Shown here: positions 35,580 through 48,737 of the stretch, one piece after another | Layout of the letters: each line of letters begins with the position of its first letter | Position numbering within the stretch: position 1 is the first letter of the stretch | From: Saururus chinensis | Taxonomy: Eukaryota; Streptophyta; Magnoliopsida; Piperales; Saururaceae | DNA: 64,000 nt | Direction of reading: 5' to 3' | Assembly: GCA_035235625.1 (NCBI GenBank) | Contig: CP141145.1 | Coordinates: 42,636,668-42,700,667 of the forward strand | Made by a program: the position numbers and the translations under genes | Notes under the pieces: generated by a model | The model's database searches: none | What the model saw: only the letters and a program-made list of their open reading frames with translations | Told to the model about the DNA's origin: nothing

Positions 35580-38500
35580 TGTAGCGCCCCGGATTTTATT
35601 ACGATTTTCTACTATTTTTATCTAATCATTTTTAGTGAGATATTGTGATGCTTCGGCGTATGTGGCCTCAATATTCATACCCGTATGGTCGGGTGTGGGG
35701 TGCATCATAGGTCATGGGACTCGACGCATGCTTCTAGCGCAAAAAATCGTGGAAGAATGGAATTGCAGAAGAGATAAGTGGAAAAGAGAAAAAAAAGAAG
35801 ATCGGGCTCAGGCTCGGCCGAGCCCAATCCAGAAAATTCTGGAAGGAACAGTGCTTTTCCCCCCTTCTCCGGCGTCTCTCTCTCCCAGCCGCTACCAGCC
35901 GCCGATGGGCCGCAGCACCGGCTCCGCCCCGGCCGTGCGACGGCAAGGGGACCGCCGTCCCAGCCCCATGGCCGCTCCGCCGTCCGCCCCGTGCCTCTCC
36001 CTTGGTTTCCCCGGTCCGTCTCTCCTCTCCCTCTGTTTGTGCTGTGACGGCGCCGGCGGTGGCCGGTGGACTCTGCCCGGCCTCCGTCCGGCCAGCCTCA
36101 AGCCGGCGACGGCAGGGCTGCCGCCCTGGCCAGTCCCGCCAGCTCCTCCCCTTGGTTTCCCCGGTAAGCAGTCTCGCTCCCTCTCTCACTATGATCCGAT
36201 TTAAGCCGCCGCCGTGGGCCGCCAAGGCCCGACCGGCTGGCCACGGCTCCGCCCTGGGCCGGCGACGGTGGGAGGCCATCCGTCCCAGCCCGGTGGGCCT
36301 CCGTCCCGCCGCTCATCCTCATCCCCCCTTTTCTGCCCTGTTTTTTGCCAAACAGAAGACGCCCCTCCGTTTTGGGCCTTGTCACCGCCGGTGATGGCCG
36401 GCAGTGGCCATCCGGCCACCGTGGGTTTCACCCCGGCCTGGTGACGGCCAGGGACGGCCCCCAACCGGTCAGCTCCACCTCCACCTCCGCCTCTGTGCAT
36501 TTTTCCTCCGGCCAGAAGCCTCCACCTCCACTGTTCCGCCGATGTTTGGTTTTGGCGGAACAGAGGTCGGCAGTTGCGAGCCACGGATGATAGACCACTA
36601 TCTGGCTCTGCCCCAGCCTGGCGATGATTGAGCCACCGTCCTAGCTCAGGTTCACTGACCTTAGCACTATTCTGCCTCCGCCCTCCCTAGCCCCTATTTT
36701 TGGGCTATGTCCATTGTGGACGTTGTGACTGCCACTGCCAGCCGGACGTCGGACATGGCCGTGTGGACCTTTGTCCGGCTCTGCCTTGGATGAGTGATGC
36801 TAGTGGGCCACCCCTCTGGGCCCTGTTGAGCGTTCGTTCCCTCCTCTTTGTCGGAACCAGATTTGCAGCCCGTACTCGAGTGCCATCACTGGGAAAAATA
36901 GGGTCTTTGTCCCTCACTGTGTTGTCTATCCGGCATGTCGCCGTTGACTTTGGCGGTCACCTCTGGCTGGAGATAGCTCCTCCTGGCCGCTAGGGCCACA
37001 ATGGAGTCGGCCAGAGCCGCCAGTAACCTTTGCTCCTTCGTGCCCCAGGATTTTCCACCCATTTTGGGCCATTGAGTGTCGTTGGATGATGAACGCCCTC
37101 TGACCACCTTAGTGTGGCAGGTTTCAGCCTGGAGATGGCTGGCCGCCTTAGTGCAGCACCGCCCCTCTTCTTCGGCATAAGGTAGGTCCCCCTCTGCCGA
37201 TGATATGTGTTTGACCGCGCTATAGAGAGCGCCATGTTTTGCCCTCCTACCGTCCTACCTCCACCGGACACCGTATGGCCTCTAGTCGGCCTACCAAGAC
37301 ACGACAATGGCAAAGGCCATCTTTGTCGATCACCACCTTGGGCATGGCCCTACCACCCTTTCGAGTCTTTGGCTGACACCGTCTAGCCCTTTCTCCCCTC
37401 CCTTTGGCCGCGTGTTCAAGTAGCCGCGCGTGTGGGTTAGGGTTTAGGTGCCACTTTGGCACCGCCTGACTGTCTGATGGCTCTGCCATCATCTGGAGTT
37501 GACATCGGAGTCCTCTACCTCTCCTATGTCCTTTAGTGTCGCCCTCCGCCCTCATGTGGGCCCTTGTGAACATGAAATTGACGCCGTTGGGTGTTGTCCA
37601 CGGCCGATTTCGACGTCTTGTGACCAGTTGTGTATTTTTCAACCGCCAGTCGAATTTTAGTGTGTACGCTTAGACTTTTGGTCGCACCTGCCACTCGTTG
37701 GCACGATCTTTCTCCTGGCCGCCCCTGGTGTGCCACCGTGGATTGTGGATTTTGCCGCATTGATTTTGACATCCCTTTTGGCCGTGTGTAGTTCCGGCGC
37801 TTCCTAAACCTCGGGACAACATCTCTCTCAGCTAGGCAATGGTGTTGACCGCCAACTCCACCACCGACGCCGCCACCGTCGTGTGCTCGCCATCAAAGGT
37901 CATGATTACGAGGTAGGGGAGCTTTGAACTCGTAAATTCATGACAACATGCTTTGAATGAGTAGCCGCATGCTAGGCTTGTATGATTCCATGTTTTGGAT
38001 ATTAAATCATGACATGTATGCATGATGTAAGATAGTGAATTATGCCACATTGAGATACATGTATGTATGTATGTATGTGAGTTGTAAGCATGGTTATGTA
38101 TGTGTATGATGTATGCGCTAGTGATGGCTAGCGAATATGTTAGTGTGCTACGTATGTGTGTGTTGGACATGCTAGTGATGGCTAGCGATGTCGAGTAAGT
38201 TGCGTATGTGGACTGTGTGGGCAGAGGTATGGGTGATGGACGGTAATATTGGTAAGGGTTGGTACGAAGTTGGATGTGGATTTGGACGTGTAAGTGCATG
38301 ACGGAAGACAGAGAAAGTAAGTTTGAGGAGTGAGGATTTGAGATGGGTCAGTTTGGTTTGGAGTATACGTCAGGGGTTCGGTAAGTAAGAAGACTTAGGC
38401 TTGGAGCCTTATGAGGGTTTATTAGACAGTAAGAGCGTGCATAATTGTACAAGCATAACATACAAATTATGAAGTGAAAAGTAAGTATAATAAGTGAGGA

Positions 38501-40440
38501 ATTAAGTAAGAGGATGATAACGGGGATCTACTGTGCGGAGCTCAGTTTGACAATGTAAGTAAGATGTCTGATCGTAAGGTGGATGTCAGAGGATGTATGC
38601 GTACGTAAGGATTTGTATACAGTGAGTTATGTGTGACCTGGATGGGTAAGTGAATTCTACTGCCCCGACGAACTAGGGTTCGGATCAGGCTCAGCTTCAG
38701 TTTGATCAGTCGAGGACTGAGTTTGTGTGGCATAATTGTACCGCATAATGTACTTAATTCAAACTTGAATTATAAGCACATCTAATAATACCGTTGTGAG
38801 TTTGAGACCTGAGGGTTCGACGAATTAAGTTCCGTGTTTGAGCTGGCCGCTAATGAGTCGGCCGAGCATTTATCATGTCTTGCCATGGTGTTTATCCTGC
38901 GGGATGTTGTCTATGTGTTGTATAGGGCACCGGACGTCTGATGCTCTGTTGAGAGCGAAGTATGTTTTTGATTCTGTCTGTGTGCTGTACAAGCCCAGAC
39001 GTTTGATTCTCTGTTGAGAGCGATGTATATTTGTTTTGGTCTGTGTGCGGTATAAGCCCAGACATTTGATGCTCTGTTGAGAGCGAAATATATTTTTGAT
39101 TCGATCTGTGTGTTGTATAAGCCTAGACGTTTGATGATTTGTTGAGAGCGTTGTATGTTTCCGCCCAAGAGTGGCACTGTACGTTTCTGCCCAAGTGGCA
39201 CTGTATGTTTTTTGCCCAAAAGTGGCAATGACACTATAAGACACATTATGGTGGGCAATTCTATGGCACTATAAGACCCATTATGGTGGGCAATTCTATG
39301 GCACTATAAGACCCCTTATATGTGGACAATTGTATGACCCCTTGTGTGGGTGTATGTTTGCGCTCTCAGGTAAGTAGTATCATGGATCTACTCTTACCTG
39401 TTTGATCCAGTGCCCCATGAGCATTGGTGTACCTTACCTTCAGAAAAGTCCATGGCATCTAGTCACTCCCCGGAGGTTAAGGTGATGCCCGAATGACATT
39501 CTTTTCCTTTTCGACATTAGTTGTAATGAGCTTTAGTGGTCGATAGTATGTACGACTATATGACTGAGTTTGTACGTTCTGAGTAAGCGTATGATGATGA
39601 GTATGTGCATGACTGTAAGGTTGAGGATGAGTACGACTGTAAGAGTGTGAGTTTGAGCACGACTATAAGAGTTTGATTATGAGTTTGATAGTAAGTATAA
39701 GACTGTACGAGTAAGGTCGTACGAGTAAGGTCGTACAAGTACGTGTAAGCTGTATGAGTATGCCTTTGATGGTATGAGTAAGTTGTAAGACCCTGATTAA
39801 GGGTGTTCGTGTAAGTTTGGTTTGATGGTGTGTTATGCGTACTTATTTGCATATGTATATGATTGTTATACGTTGTTTGCCTCATGTTGTGTTGCATGAC
39901 GCATGATTTATGAACTTTTTGAGTTCACCGTTTGGGATTTCCCCTACTAGGTATTTTCCTACTGAGTATGAAAATACTCACCCTACTTCTTTTAGCCCCG
40001 TTGTTCAGGAGGCTTTTGCAGGTTGTGTTGGTGAGCTCCTGGAGATGGACGCTCGTTTCTGCGGTGGATTGTTTCCCCCTCGACTCAAGTATATTTGGTG
40101 CCACGATTTGATGTATTGGGTGAGATGAGATGTAAGTGTATGTATTCTGGACTTTTAAATTTGGATTAGATAGTAGACTGTTTATGGGACTTGTACTCGG
40201 GGACGCCTGGGAGTTATTTGTATTTTAAAATCCATGATCATGGTAATTTAGTCGTACGTGTGTTTTCGAGTAGCGCCTGAGGATATTTGATTTGGCGGTA
40301 CGATGTTTAACCGTATGATGTTTTAAATTATAAAATATTTATACAGGTTTTGATTTTGTCATTTTTACTCCGATTTATCATATATAAAAAAAATTTCTAT
40401 GAGTTTTAAGAAAAAGGGATGAAAAATCTCGGGCGTTACA
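35580..40440 (-). mobile_element. Family-1 solo LTR, copy B (4.86 kb)
   Basis: A perfect 5-bp duplication CCTTC flanks it (35575-35579, 40441-40445). On the minus strand it starts TGTAACGCCCGAG at 40440 and ends CCGGGGCGCTACA at 35580. The order of landmarks (hairpin motif, tandem arrays, GCTAGCCATCACTAGC units, GC-rich block) mirrors copy A in reverse. The GC-rich block (35830-37780) has long chance ORFs only. It is inserted in the 3' region of copia C3. Confidence 0.85.
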
Positions 40441-40445
40441 CCTTC

Positions 40446-40692
40446 GAACTGTATGTGGTAACTTCATACTCTTACAAAATGTCATAATTGCACAAATCAG
40501 GGCAGCTATGTCTTCATAGGAGAACATTCATATCCATGTATCACAATGCAACTAATTCATTTGAGTGAAAGCATGCTCTCACTCTTTTTCCAAACATTGT
40601 CTCATAATTAAGTACACAAAAATGAGACAACACGAGAAAAGAAACTTTAATTGCTATGATAAATGAAAAAGTCTAGAAGTACATAAGCAAAA
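40446..40692 (-). other. 3' untranslated part of copia C3
   Basis: Non-coding sequence between RNase H and the polypurine tract; its continuation beyond copy B is 35415-35579. Confidence 0.6.
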
Positions 40693-43600
40693 TCAACAGC
40701 ACGATGAGCTAATAAGACCCATACAATCCACATGACTCTTAAATGGAGAAGGAGGTAAGCGCTTAGTCATTGGATTAGCAACCATCAGCTCAGTACCTAT
40801 ATGTTCAATAACAACTGTTCCTTCTTTAACACAATCCCGAACAAGATACTTGATGTCGATGTGTTTACTCCGACTTCCACTCTTATTATTCTTCGTGAAG
40901 AACACAACAACACTGTTACCACATAACATCTTTAACGACCTAGATATGGAATCCATAATAGTAAGCCATGTGATAAAGTTCATCAACCAAGTAGCATGTG
41001 ACGTGCCTTCATAACAAGCAACAAACTCTGTCTCCATAGTCGACAACACTGTAAGGGTTTGCTTGATACTTTTCCAAGATACAACACCGCCTGTCAAAAG
41101 GAAAATATAACCCAATGTCGACTTTTTCAAGTCAACACAACTAGCAAAGTCTGCATTTATGTAACCAACCAGCTCCAAATGATTAGAATGTCTATATGTT
41201 AGCATGTAATCCTTCATTCTTTGTAGATACCTCATAACGTTCTTTGCAGCTCTCCAATAATCCAACCCTGGGTTTTTTCTGGTATTTACCCAACATTCTC
41301 ATAGCAAAGGCAATATTTGGTCTTGTGCAGACCTCCAAGTACATCATACTACCAACTTCCAATGGATAAGGAATTTCCTTCATGCTTTCAAATTCCAAAG
41401 AATTCTTTGGGCATTGGAACAAGCCAAATTTGTCACCATTTCCAATAGGAGCTGCACTAGGTGAGTAGTTGTCCATGTTAAACTGTTTCAAGAATTTATT
41501 GATGTACGCCTGCTGAGACAACCCAAGGATCCTTTTAGATCTATCACAATAGATCTCAATCCCTATAACATAGGATGTCTCTCCTAAATCTTTCATGTCA
41601 AAGTTCTGGGAAAGAAACTACTTAGTCCCTTACAACATCCCTAAGTCACTGCTTCGAAGTAGAACATCATCAACATACAAGACCAAAAATGTTTAACGGT
41701 TCTCACTAACCTTAAGATATATACATTGGCCAACAATGTTCTCCTTAAAACCAAATGAAGTAATAACATCATTGAACTTCAAATACCACTGTCGGGAGGC
41801 TTGTTTCGGAGCGTATATTGATTTCTTGAGTCTACAAACCAGATGACTTCCTTTATCTGAGGTGAATCCTTTAGGCTAAGTCATATACACCTCCTCCTCA
41901 ATATCCTCATTCAAAAAGTCGTCTTAACATCCATTTAATGTAACTATAAGTCAAAATGAGCTAGAAAGGCCAAAATAACTCTTAAGAAATCCTTCGTAGA
42001 AATTAAAGAGAAGGTTTCATTATAGTCAACATCATCTTTTTGAAGAAAACCTTTAGCTACAAGTCGGACCTTATATCTACAAATATTACCAGATAGATCT
42101 AATTTGGTCTTATAAACCCAACTAAGAGTCATGGAACCATGCGATAACTCTACGAGATCCCAGATTTGATTATCAACCATATATTTCATCCTATCCTACA
42201 TGACATCATACCATTTGCTAGAGTTATCTTTAGTCATGGCTTGTGAATACGTAATAGGATCTTGAAATAAATTAGAATATTTTGGCAATTGTAGTATACA
42301 ACATAGTCAGAAGGGAGGGCATGTTTCCTTATACTTAAGGACCGTCGAAGTCCTATTTGATCAACAAGCAGAGGTGCCTATACAATAGGAAATTCAATAA
42401 CTTCTTCCTGCGGGGATGGTGGAATAATGATAGGTTGCTCTAGAATCACCATAGGAGATATAAACATGTGATCCTCCACCAGATGTAGGTATAATAACCG
42501 GAACCTGTATTTCCTCAAATACAATATTTTTTAGGGAAATACTCCCACTGAAGTTGTCTTGCTAAAAAGATGTGCATTCTATGCTTTAACTACTATAGGG
42601 CTGCGCGAGGGAAAATAAAACCTATAACCCTTAGACCGTTCTGCAAAGCCAATAAAAAATCTACTGACAATCTTAAGGTCAAGCTTCTTCTTAAGTGGAT
42701 TGTACACCCTAACTTCAACAGGGCAACCCTAGATGTGTACATGATTTAAATTAGGTTTCCATCCATTCCATAGTTTAAAGGAAGTTTTAGGAATGGCTTT
42801 ATATAGAAGTCGATTTAAAATATATACAATTGTCTTTAAGGCTTCACTCCACATATTGAGAGGAAGAGAGGAATTACTAATCATACTCCTCACCATATCC
42901 ATCAAAGCGTGGTTTATTCTTTCAGCCACACCATTTTGTTGTGGTGTGCCCGATATTGTGCATTATGCAATAATACCATGTTCCTTCAAGAACTGTACAA
43001 ATGGTCCAGGTTTTTGTCCACTCTCTGTGTACCTACCATAGTATTCCCCTCCTCTCCCCTCTCTGATCTGACAATTTTGATACTCATGCTAGATTGTCTC
43101 TACCTCTGCTTTTATTGAAAACATCAATTGCTTTAGACTTTTTATTTAAGAGATAAAGATACATGTATCGGGTTTTATCATCTATAAAGGTAATGAAATA
43201 CCTTTAACAATTCAAACAAGGTGTACTAAACGGTCCACAAATATCAGTGTGTATGATACCTAATTTCTCATCATGCGTCTTAGCACCCTTAGAAGACTTA
43301 TTAATCTGTTTTCCCTTTATGCAGTCTATACATGTCTCAAGATCAGTAAAATCAAAAGTTTTTAAAACTCATTCTTTTACTAATCACTTTAAGCAGTAAA
43401 TGGAGATATAACCTAACCGCCTATGCCATAACATAGATGAATTCTTTTTAATAATACTTCTTTCCACATACATCATAAATTGTTCAAAGGAAATATATAA
43501 AGAGAGACAACATAATCTATCTATCAAGGAACTAGAATCAATGGTAACTGAATCTTTAATAATCAGAAATAATGAATTCATAAACTAAAAATTAAAGTCA

Positions 43601-43700
43601 TGAGGCACTAGTCTTAAAAAACTAAGTTCTTTGAAAAACTTGGAATATAAAAAGTTCTATGTAAATCTAAGGTATATCCTGTATGAAGAACAATGTGATA
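40693..43700 (-). pseudogene. copia C3 pol (integrase, RT, RNase H), decayed
   Basis: Read on the minus strand from 43700, GAG-pre-integrase is MLWHRRLGYIS (43430) and integrase has HTDICGPF (about 43240), with the first catalytic Asp kept. The second Asp position reads RSERG (Glu for Asp) and is followed by a shift; the VAERI Glu motif is near 42925. RT has WVYKTKLDLSGN and LYVDDVLL (about 41675), and RNase H has NADFASCVD (about 41150) and NKSGSRSKHIDIKY. Many stops and frameshifts break it into short frames. The continuation upstream (protease, gag) lies across solo LTR C at 58380-59200. Confidence 0.85.
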
Positions 43701-44399
43701 TATTCTGTAACGCTCGAGATTTTTCATCCCTTTTTCTTAAAACTCATAGAATTTTTTTTTATACGTTAAATCGGAGTAAAAATGACAAAATCAAAACCCG
43801 TATAAACAGTTTATAATTTTAAACATGATATTGTTAAACATCGTACCGTCAAATCAAATATCCTCAGGCGCTACTCAAAAACATACGTACGACTAAATCA
43901 CCATGATCATGGATTTTTAAATACAAATAACTCCCAGGCGTCCCCGAGTACAAGTCCCATAAACAGTCTAATCTGATCCAAATTAAAAGTCCAGAATACA
44001 TACGCTTAACTCTCATCAAATACATCAGATCGTGGTACCAAATACATCAGGTCATGACACCAATATACTTGAGTCGAGGGGGAAACAATCCACCGCAGAG
44101 ACGAGAGTCCATCTCCAGGAGCTCACCAACACAACCTGCAAAAGCCTCCCGAACAACTGGGCTAAAAGAAGTAGGGTGAGTATTTTCATACTCAGTAGGA
44201 AAATACCTAGTAGGGGAAATCCCAAACGGTGAACTCAATAAGTTCATAAAACATGCGTCATGCAACTCAACATGAGGCAAACAACGTATAACATAATTAT
44301 GCACATAAGCATATAAGCAGGCATAACACACCATCGTATCAGACGTGCACAAACACCCTTAATCAGGGTCTTACAAACTTACTCATACAATCAAAGGCA

Positions 44400-45020
44400 T
44401 ACTCAAACCTTATGCATACTTGTACGACCTTACTCGTACAATCTTACACTTACTCGTACGACCTTACTCGTACAGTCTTACACTTACTCGTACGACCTTA
44501 CTCGTACAGTCTTACACTTACTGTCGAACTCATATTCAAACTCTTACAGTCGTGCTCAAACTCACACTCTTACAGTCGTACTCATCCTCAATCTTACAGT
44601 CGTGCACATACTCATCAAACGCTTACTCAGAAATGCACAAACTTAGTCATACAGTCGTATCCATACTATCGACCACTGAAGCTCATTACAACTAATAAGC
44701 TCCAACGTCGAAAAGGAAAAGAATGCCACTGGGGCATCACCTTAACCTCCGGGGAGTGACTAGACGCCATGGACTTTTTCGAAGGTAAGGTACACCAATG
44801 CTCATGGGGCACTGGATCAAACAGGTAAGAGTTGATCCATGATACTACTTACATGAGCGCGCAAACATACACCCACACAAGGGGTCATACAATTGCCCAC
44901 ACATAAGGGGTCTTATAGTGCCATAGAATTGCCCACCATAATGGGTCTTATAGTGCCATAGAATTGCCCACCATAATGGGTCTTATAGTGCCATAGAATT
45001 GCCCACCATAATGGGTCTTA
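44400..45020 (+). repeat. Tandem arrays in LTR copy C
   Basis: Units with cores CTCGTACGACCTTACTCGTA and CTTACAGTCGTGCTCA (44400-44640) are followed by four copies of a ~38-bp unit CCCACCATAATGGGTCTTAT (44890-45020). The gypsy element interrupts the array immediately after the fourth copy. Confidence 0.75.
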
Positions 45021-45030
45021 TAGTGTCAAT

Positions 45031-46269
45031 TGTGTTACGTCTGAAACAAGACTATGAAGAAGTCAAATTCAGATTTATTTTACTTGCCAATTGTAGTAGA
45101 CAAGGTAGATCCACAGGGAAAGCCTTGTGCAACAAAGAAAATAGTTACGAAGAAATAGAGAAAGGAAAAATTAAGAAAGAAAGAGTAGAAGAGTATTGAG
45201 GTAATAAGAAGTTAAGAAATTAAGATGAGAAAAACACTAAGGCATTAAGGATCATTGTAACATCTAATGATGTTCTTCATGTATCATGTTATCTCAGTTA
45301 GAATCGAATGAAGATTCTATCTAACTAGAAGATATGAACATTAAAATTAAAACTAAAGATAGAAAATGCTTTGGATAGATGAAGGATAAAAATAATTGTC
45401 TCTTCAAGTTTTCTATGTATCCAAATCACAAAAGATCAAGAAGGAGAACCTTCAAGCATCTTATGTATCCAAATCACAAAGAAACAAGAAAAAGAACAAT
45501 GTTAAATCAACATCACTTCAAATAAACAATACTTACTTAAACCCATTGATGAAACATGAATTGAACTCCATTAAAATGTTACAAATCACCTCTAGCCTTA
45601 GCTTAAGAGCTTAGAAAGCCATTACAATAAAACTAAAAACAAAATTAAAAAATAAAAGAAAAAAATAGGAGAAGAGAGCTCCAAAGAGGAGAGAATCCCC
45701 CATCTATCACGTCCACCCCTCTATTTATAAGAAAAGAAAGGGTTGCTTCAAAGGGGAAAGTTAAATCATATCTTCAGATTTCATCCTGATTGATTGCCTG
45801 ATTGGACCCATATATCTTCGGAATTTGGAATTTCTTCCTGAAATAACACTTGTAGCCACGGAAGTCTTCTTTCCATTGCCACTAGAATTGTATCAATCCG
45901 AATTATACATAAAAAGATATGATTGAAATACTAAGGCTGTGTCAATTTGTCCGAATCAACTTCTTTCATAATTTATTTCTATTCATACAAATCTCAAATC
46001 AAATGGGTCCACAAGGTTGTGTTCGACCATTCCATGCATGTTTAGACCATTAGGAGCCCATTCTTGACTTTTAAATAGCTTTGGGTAGTTGTGCTTCACT
46101 TCATATTCCAGTTGGATCCTGTTGAAGCCTGTTTAGACATGTAAACTCAATTAAGGTCCAACTAACCTATTCAAAACATAAATAGCCTAAATAAGCAATG
46201 AATTAATACAAAATAGGATTGCAATTTAAAATTTAAAAATATTTTATTGAACATTATTTAAGTGCATCA
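45031..46269 (-). repeat. 3' LTR of Athila element
   Basis: This is nearly identical to 53315-54552. A 72-codon plus-strand frame at the same place in both LTRs is a by-product. The polypurine tract GGTTTGGGGGTATT lies directly upstream (46283-46270, minus). Confidence 0.92.
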
Positions 46270-46283
46270 AATACCCCCAAACC

Positions 46284-47745
46284 TACTTTTTGCTAGTCCT
46301 CGAGCAAAACAAAAATTAAAACAATAGAAAACAAAACTAACTACTCCACTTCCTTGAGAAATCTCGATTGCATTTAGCATATGCAACAAGCCTTTAAACC
46401 CCTAGCTTACACTAGTGGACGAGTTGTGTCTCATGAGGGTTTGCAGTGAATATATCCACAAAATTCAAAACTAGAATGTTAAAAGAAAATAAAAATTAAA
46501 ACCACGTCAAATTTACAAATCAACTCCTCCTAAACATGTGACTTCATTTAGTAAAATCAATCATGCATAATATAACTTGTCTTCTAAAACAATAATTCAT
46601 TCTAACAACTTCATATTGGTGGCATGTACTCATACATACATAATAGTTTTAGAAAAACAGACATTGCCAAGTAATTATACAATCCCATTCTTATGAATCG
46701 AACAACTCAATGTGTCTCATGTCCACTCAGCAATTTCAATTTTAATACTAAAAATAGGCATTGGCATCCATTCATCTTCAAGAGATCATAATAGAGAATC
46801 ATGCAAAGCCTTCCTTGAAAAGTAAAACACCCTAGATCACCTGCCAACTCATTCAAGATATAATTGCATAGTATCCTACTAGAATTTTATGCTCATCTCA
46901 CATGACATGTGTAAGGCTTAGCCTTTTCAAGCTTTCTATAAGATCCATGTAACAAGTGTTAGGCCAGTGACTCCCAATCCAGTTGGCTTAGGGCACTAGG
47001 TGTTAAAGCACCCCTCAGGCTTAATAACTTGAACCAAATAGGCTTCAAGGCTATGCATGTCATAAATTAGTCAACTCTACCTTTTGACTCGAACACCCTA
47101 TGCTTAGTGAGGCATGCCGAGTCCCGGTCTACTCAATAGAGTGACTTTAATTTTTTTCATTCTTTTTTTTCACATTTGTTTTTGCTTCTTCTTTTTTCTT
47201 TTCTTGAGCACATTATACAATCAACTTGAATTGTGTTGACAATAAGTCCTCGATTGTTCTACAAACCAAGAATAGTGAAGCTCAAAACTCTATCATGATA
47301 ACATGAATACTACTAGATCATGTCAAAGTTTTACTCTCATAAGAAAATAATTACTTAGATTCAATGATATCCACCAAGATGTAAGACCATAATAAAGGGC
47401 TCGAATTCTCACTTAGGCAAATGTCTTGCTTTATTTTTTTTTTAAAATAGGAGCACAAGAAACCAATATGAAGTAATCAGAACTCAAAATCATTAAATCA
47501 GTCAAGTCATATTCTAAGTAGTCTGATGTCATTAAACAAAGTCACATATCTAGAAAAAGAATCAATGTAAATAAGCAAAAACATAAAATAAAATAAATCT
47601 AATTAATTTTTTTTTATTTTTCATTTTTTTAAGTAAAACAAAAATATATATAAAGACAAATATCTTTCTACACCCCCAAACCTAAACTAAACATTGACCT
47701 CAATGTAAATTTGTTTTTTTTTTGTGAAAAATCATGAAAAGAAAA
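46284..47745 (-). other. Non-coding 3' region of Athila element
   Basis: In Athila elements this place often holds an env-like ORF. Here no long frame exists; there is only AT-rich sequence with pyrimidine-rich runs (47150-47215, 47600-47640). Either the env-like gene was lost or the family never had one. Confidence 0.6.
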
Positions 47746-48737
47746 TCAACCCTCATAATTTGGATTTTCAAGAGGTGTAAACTCAACTTCAGGGACAAAA
47801 TGGTCTAAATATGGTTTCAAACGTTGGCCATTAACTTTGAAAACATCACCATTTTTTGGATTCTCAATTTCAACAGTTCCATAAGGAAAAACAGTTTTTA
47901 CAATGAAAGGACCTGTCCAACGTGATTTTAATTTTCCTGGAAAGAGATGAAGTCTAGAGTTGTACAATAAAACCTTTTGAAATGGCTCAAAAGTTTTTCA
48001 TAAAATATTTTTATCATGAAAAGCCTTCATTCTCTCTTTGTAAAGTTTTGAACTCTCAAAAGCATCACGTCTAATTTCCTCTAACTCATTGATTTGCAAT
48101 TGTCTATTTAAGCCAACCTTATCAAAGTTAAAATTCAAAGCTTTGATTGCCCAATATGCCCTATGTTCCAACTCCACAGGCAAGTGACAAGCTTTTCCAA
48201 AAATCAAACAGTAAGTAGACATGCCAATTGGGGTTTTAAAAGCGGTACGGTAAGCCCAAAGAGCATCGGTTAGCCGTAAAGACCAATCTTTACCATTTGG
48301 ATTTACCGTTTTTTGTAAAATATATTTTCTTTTAAAAAGCTCACAACGACTTTGTGGTCATTGGTTTTGCTTGGAACAGCCTCAATCCACTTAGAAACAT
48401 AATCGATAGCAACTAAAATGTAAACATAGCCAAAAGAAGGAGGAAATGGTCCCATGAAATCAATGCCCCAACAATCAAAAATCTCAATAACCAATATGGG
48501 GTTAAGGGGCATCATATTTCGATGAGATATGGCTCCTAACTTTTGACACCTTTCACAAGTTTTGCAAAATTCATGAACATCTTTGAAAAGCGTCGGCCAG
48601 TAAAAACCACATTGCAAAATTTTAGCGGTGGTCTTTTTAGAGGAGAAGTGACCACCGTAAGCTTCAGAATGACAAAAAGAAATGATACTTACTTGTTCAG
48701 AATCAGGCACACATCTCCTTATTATTTGATCCGGACA
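47746..48737 (-). pseudogene. Athila integrase, internally deleted
   Basis: The N-terminal zinc-binding part is intact ([18 protein letters not shown], about 48665-48530), and the first catalytic Asp is in [10 protein letters not shown] (about 48455). At about 48310 the frame jumps from SFLKENIF straight to [11 protein letters not shown], which in relatives lies some 55-60 residues later. The deleted part should contain the second Asp and the Glu of the DDE triad. Downstream the core end and C-terminal domain continue ([33 protein letters not shown]) with a stop near 47998. This enzyme cannot be active. Confidence 0.8.

Noticed and set aside
35635-37772. Proline/arginine-rich ORFs in LTR copy B
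   Set aside because: Same GC-rich LTR block as in copy A, inverted; ORFs on both strands with no family resemblance.
45396-45614. 72-codon ORF present twice (also 53680-53898)
   Set aside because: Both lie at the same position of the two Athila LTRs, antisense to the element, with no recognised domain; duplication reflects the LTR pair.
46284-47745. Env-like gene of the Athila element
   Set aside because: Looked for in the expected place, but no long frame, signal peptide or membrane segment is present.
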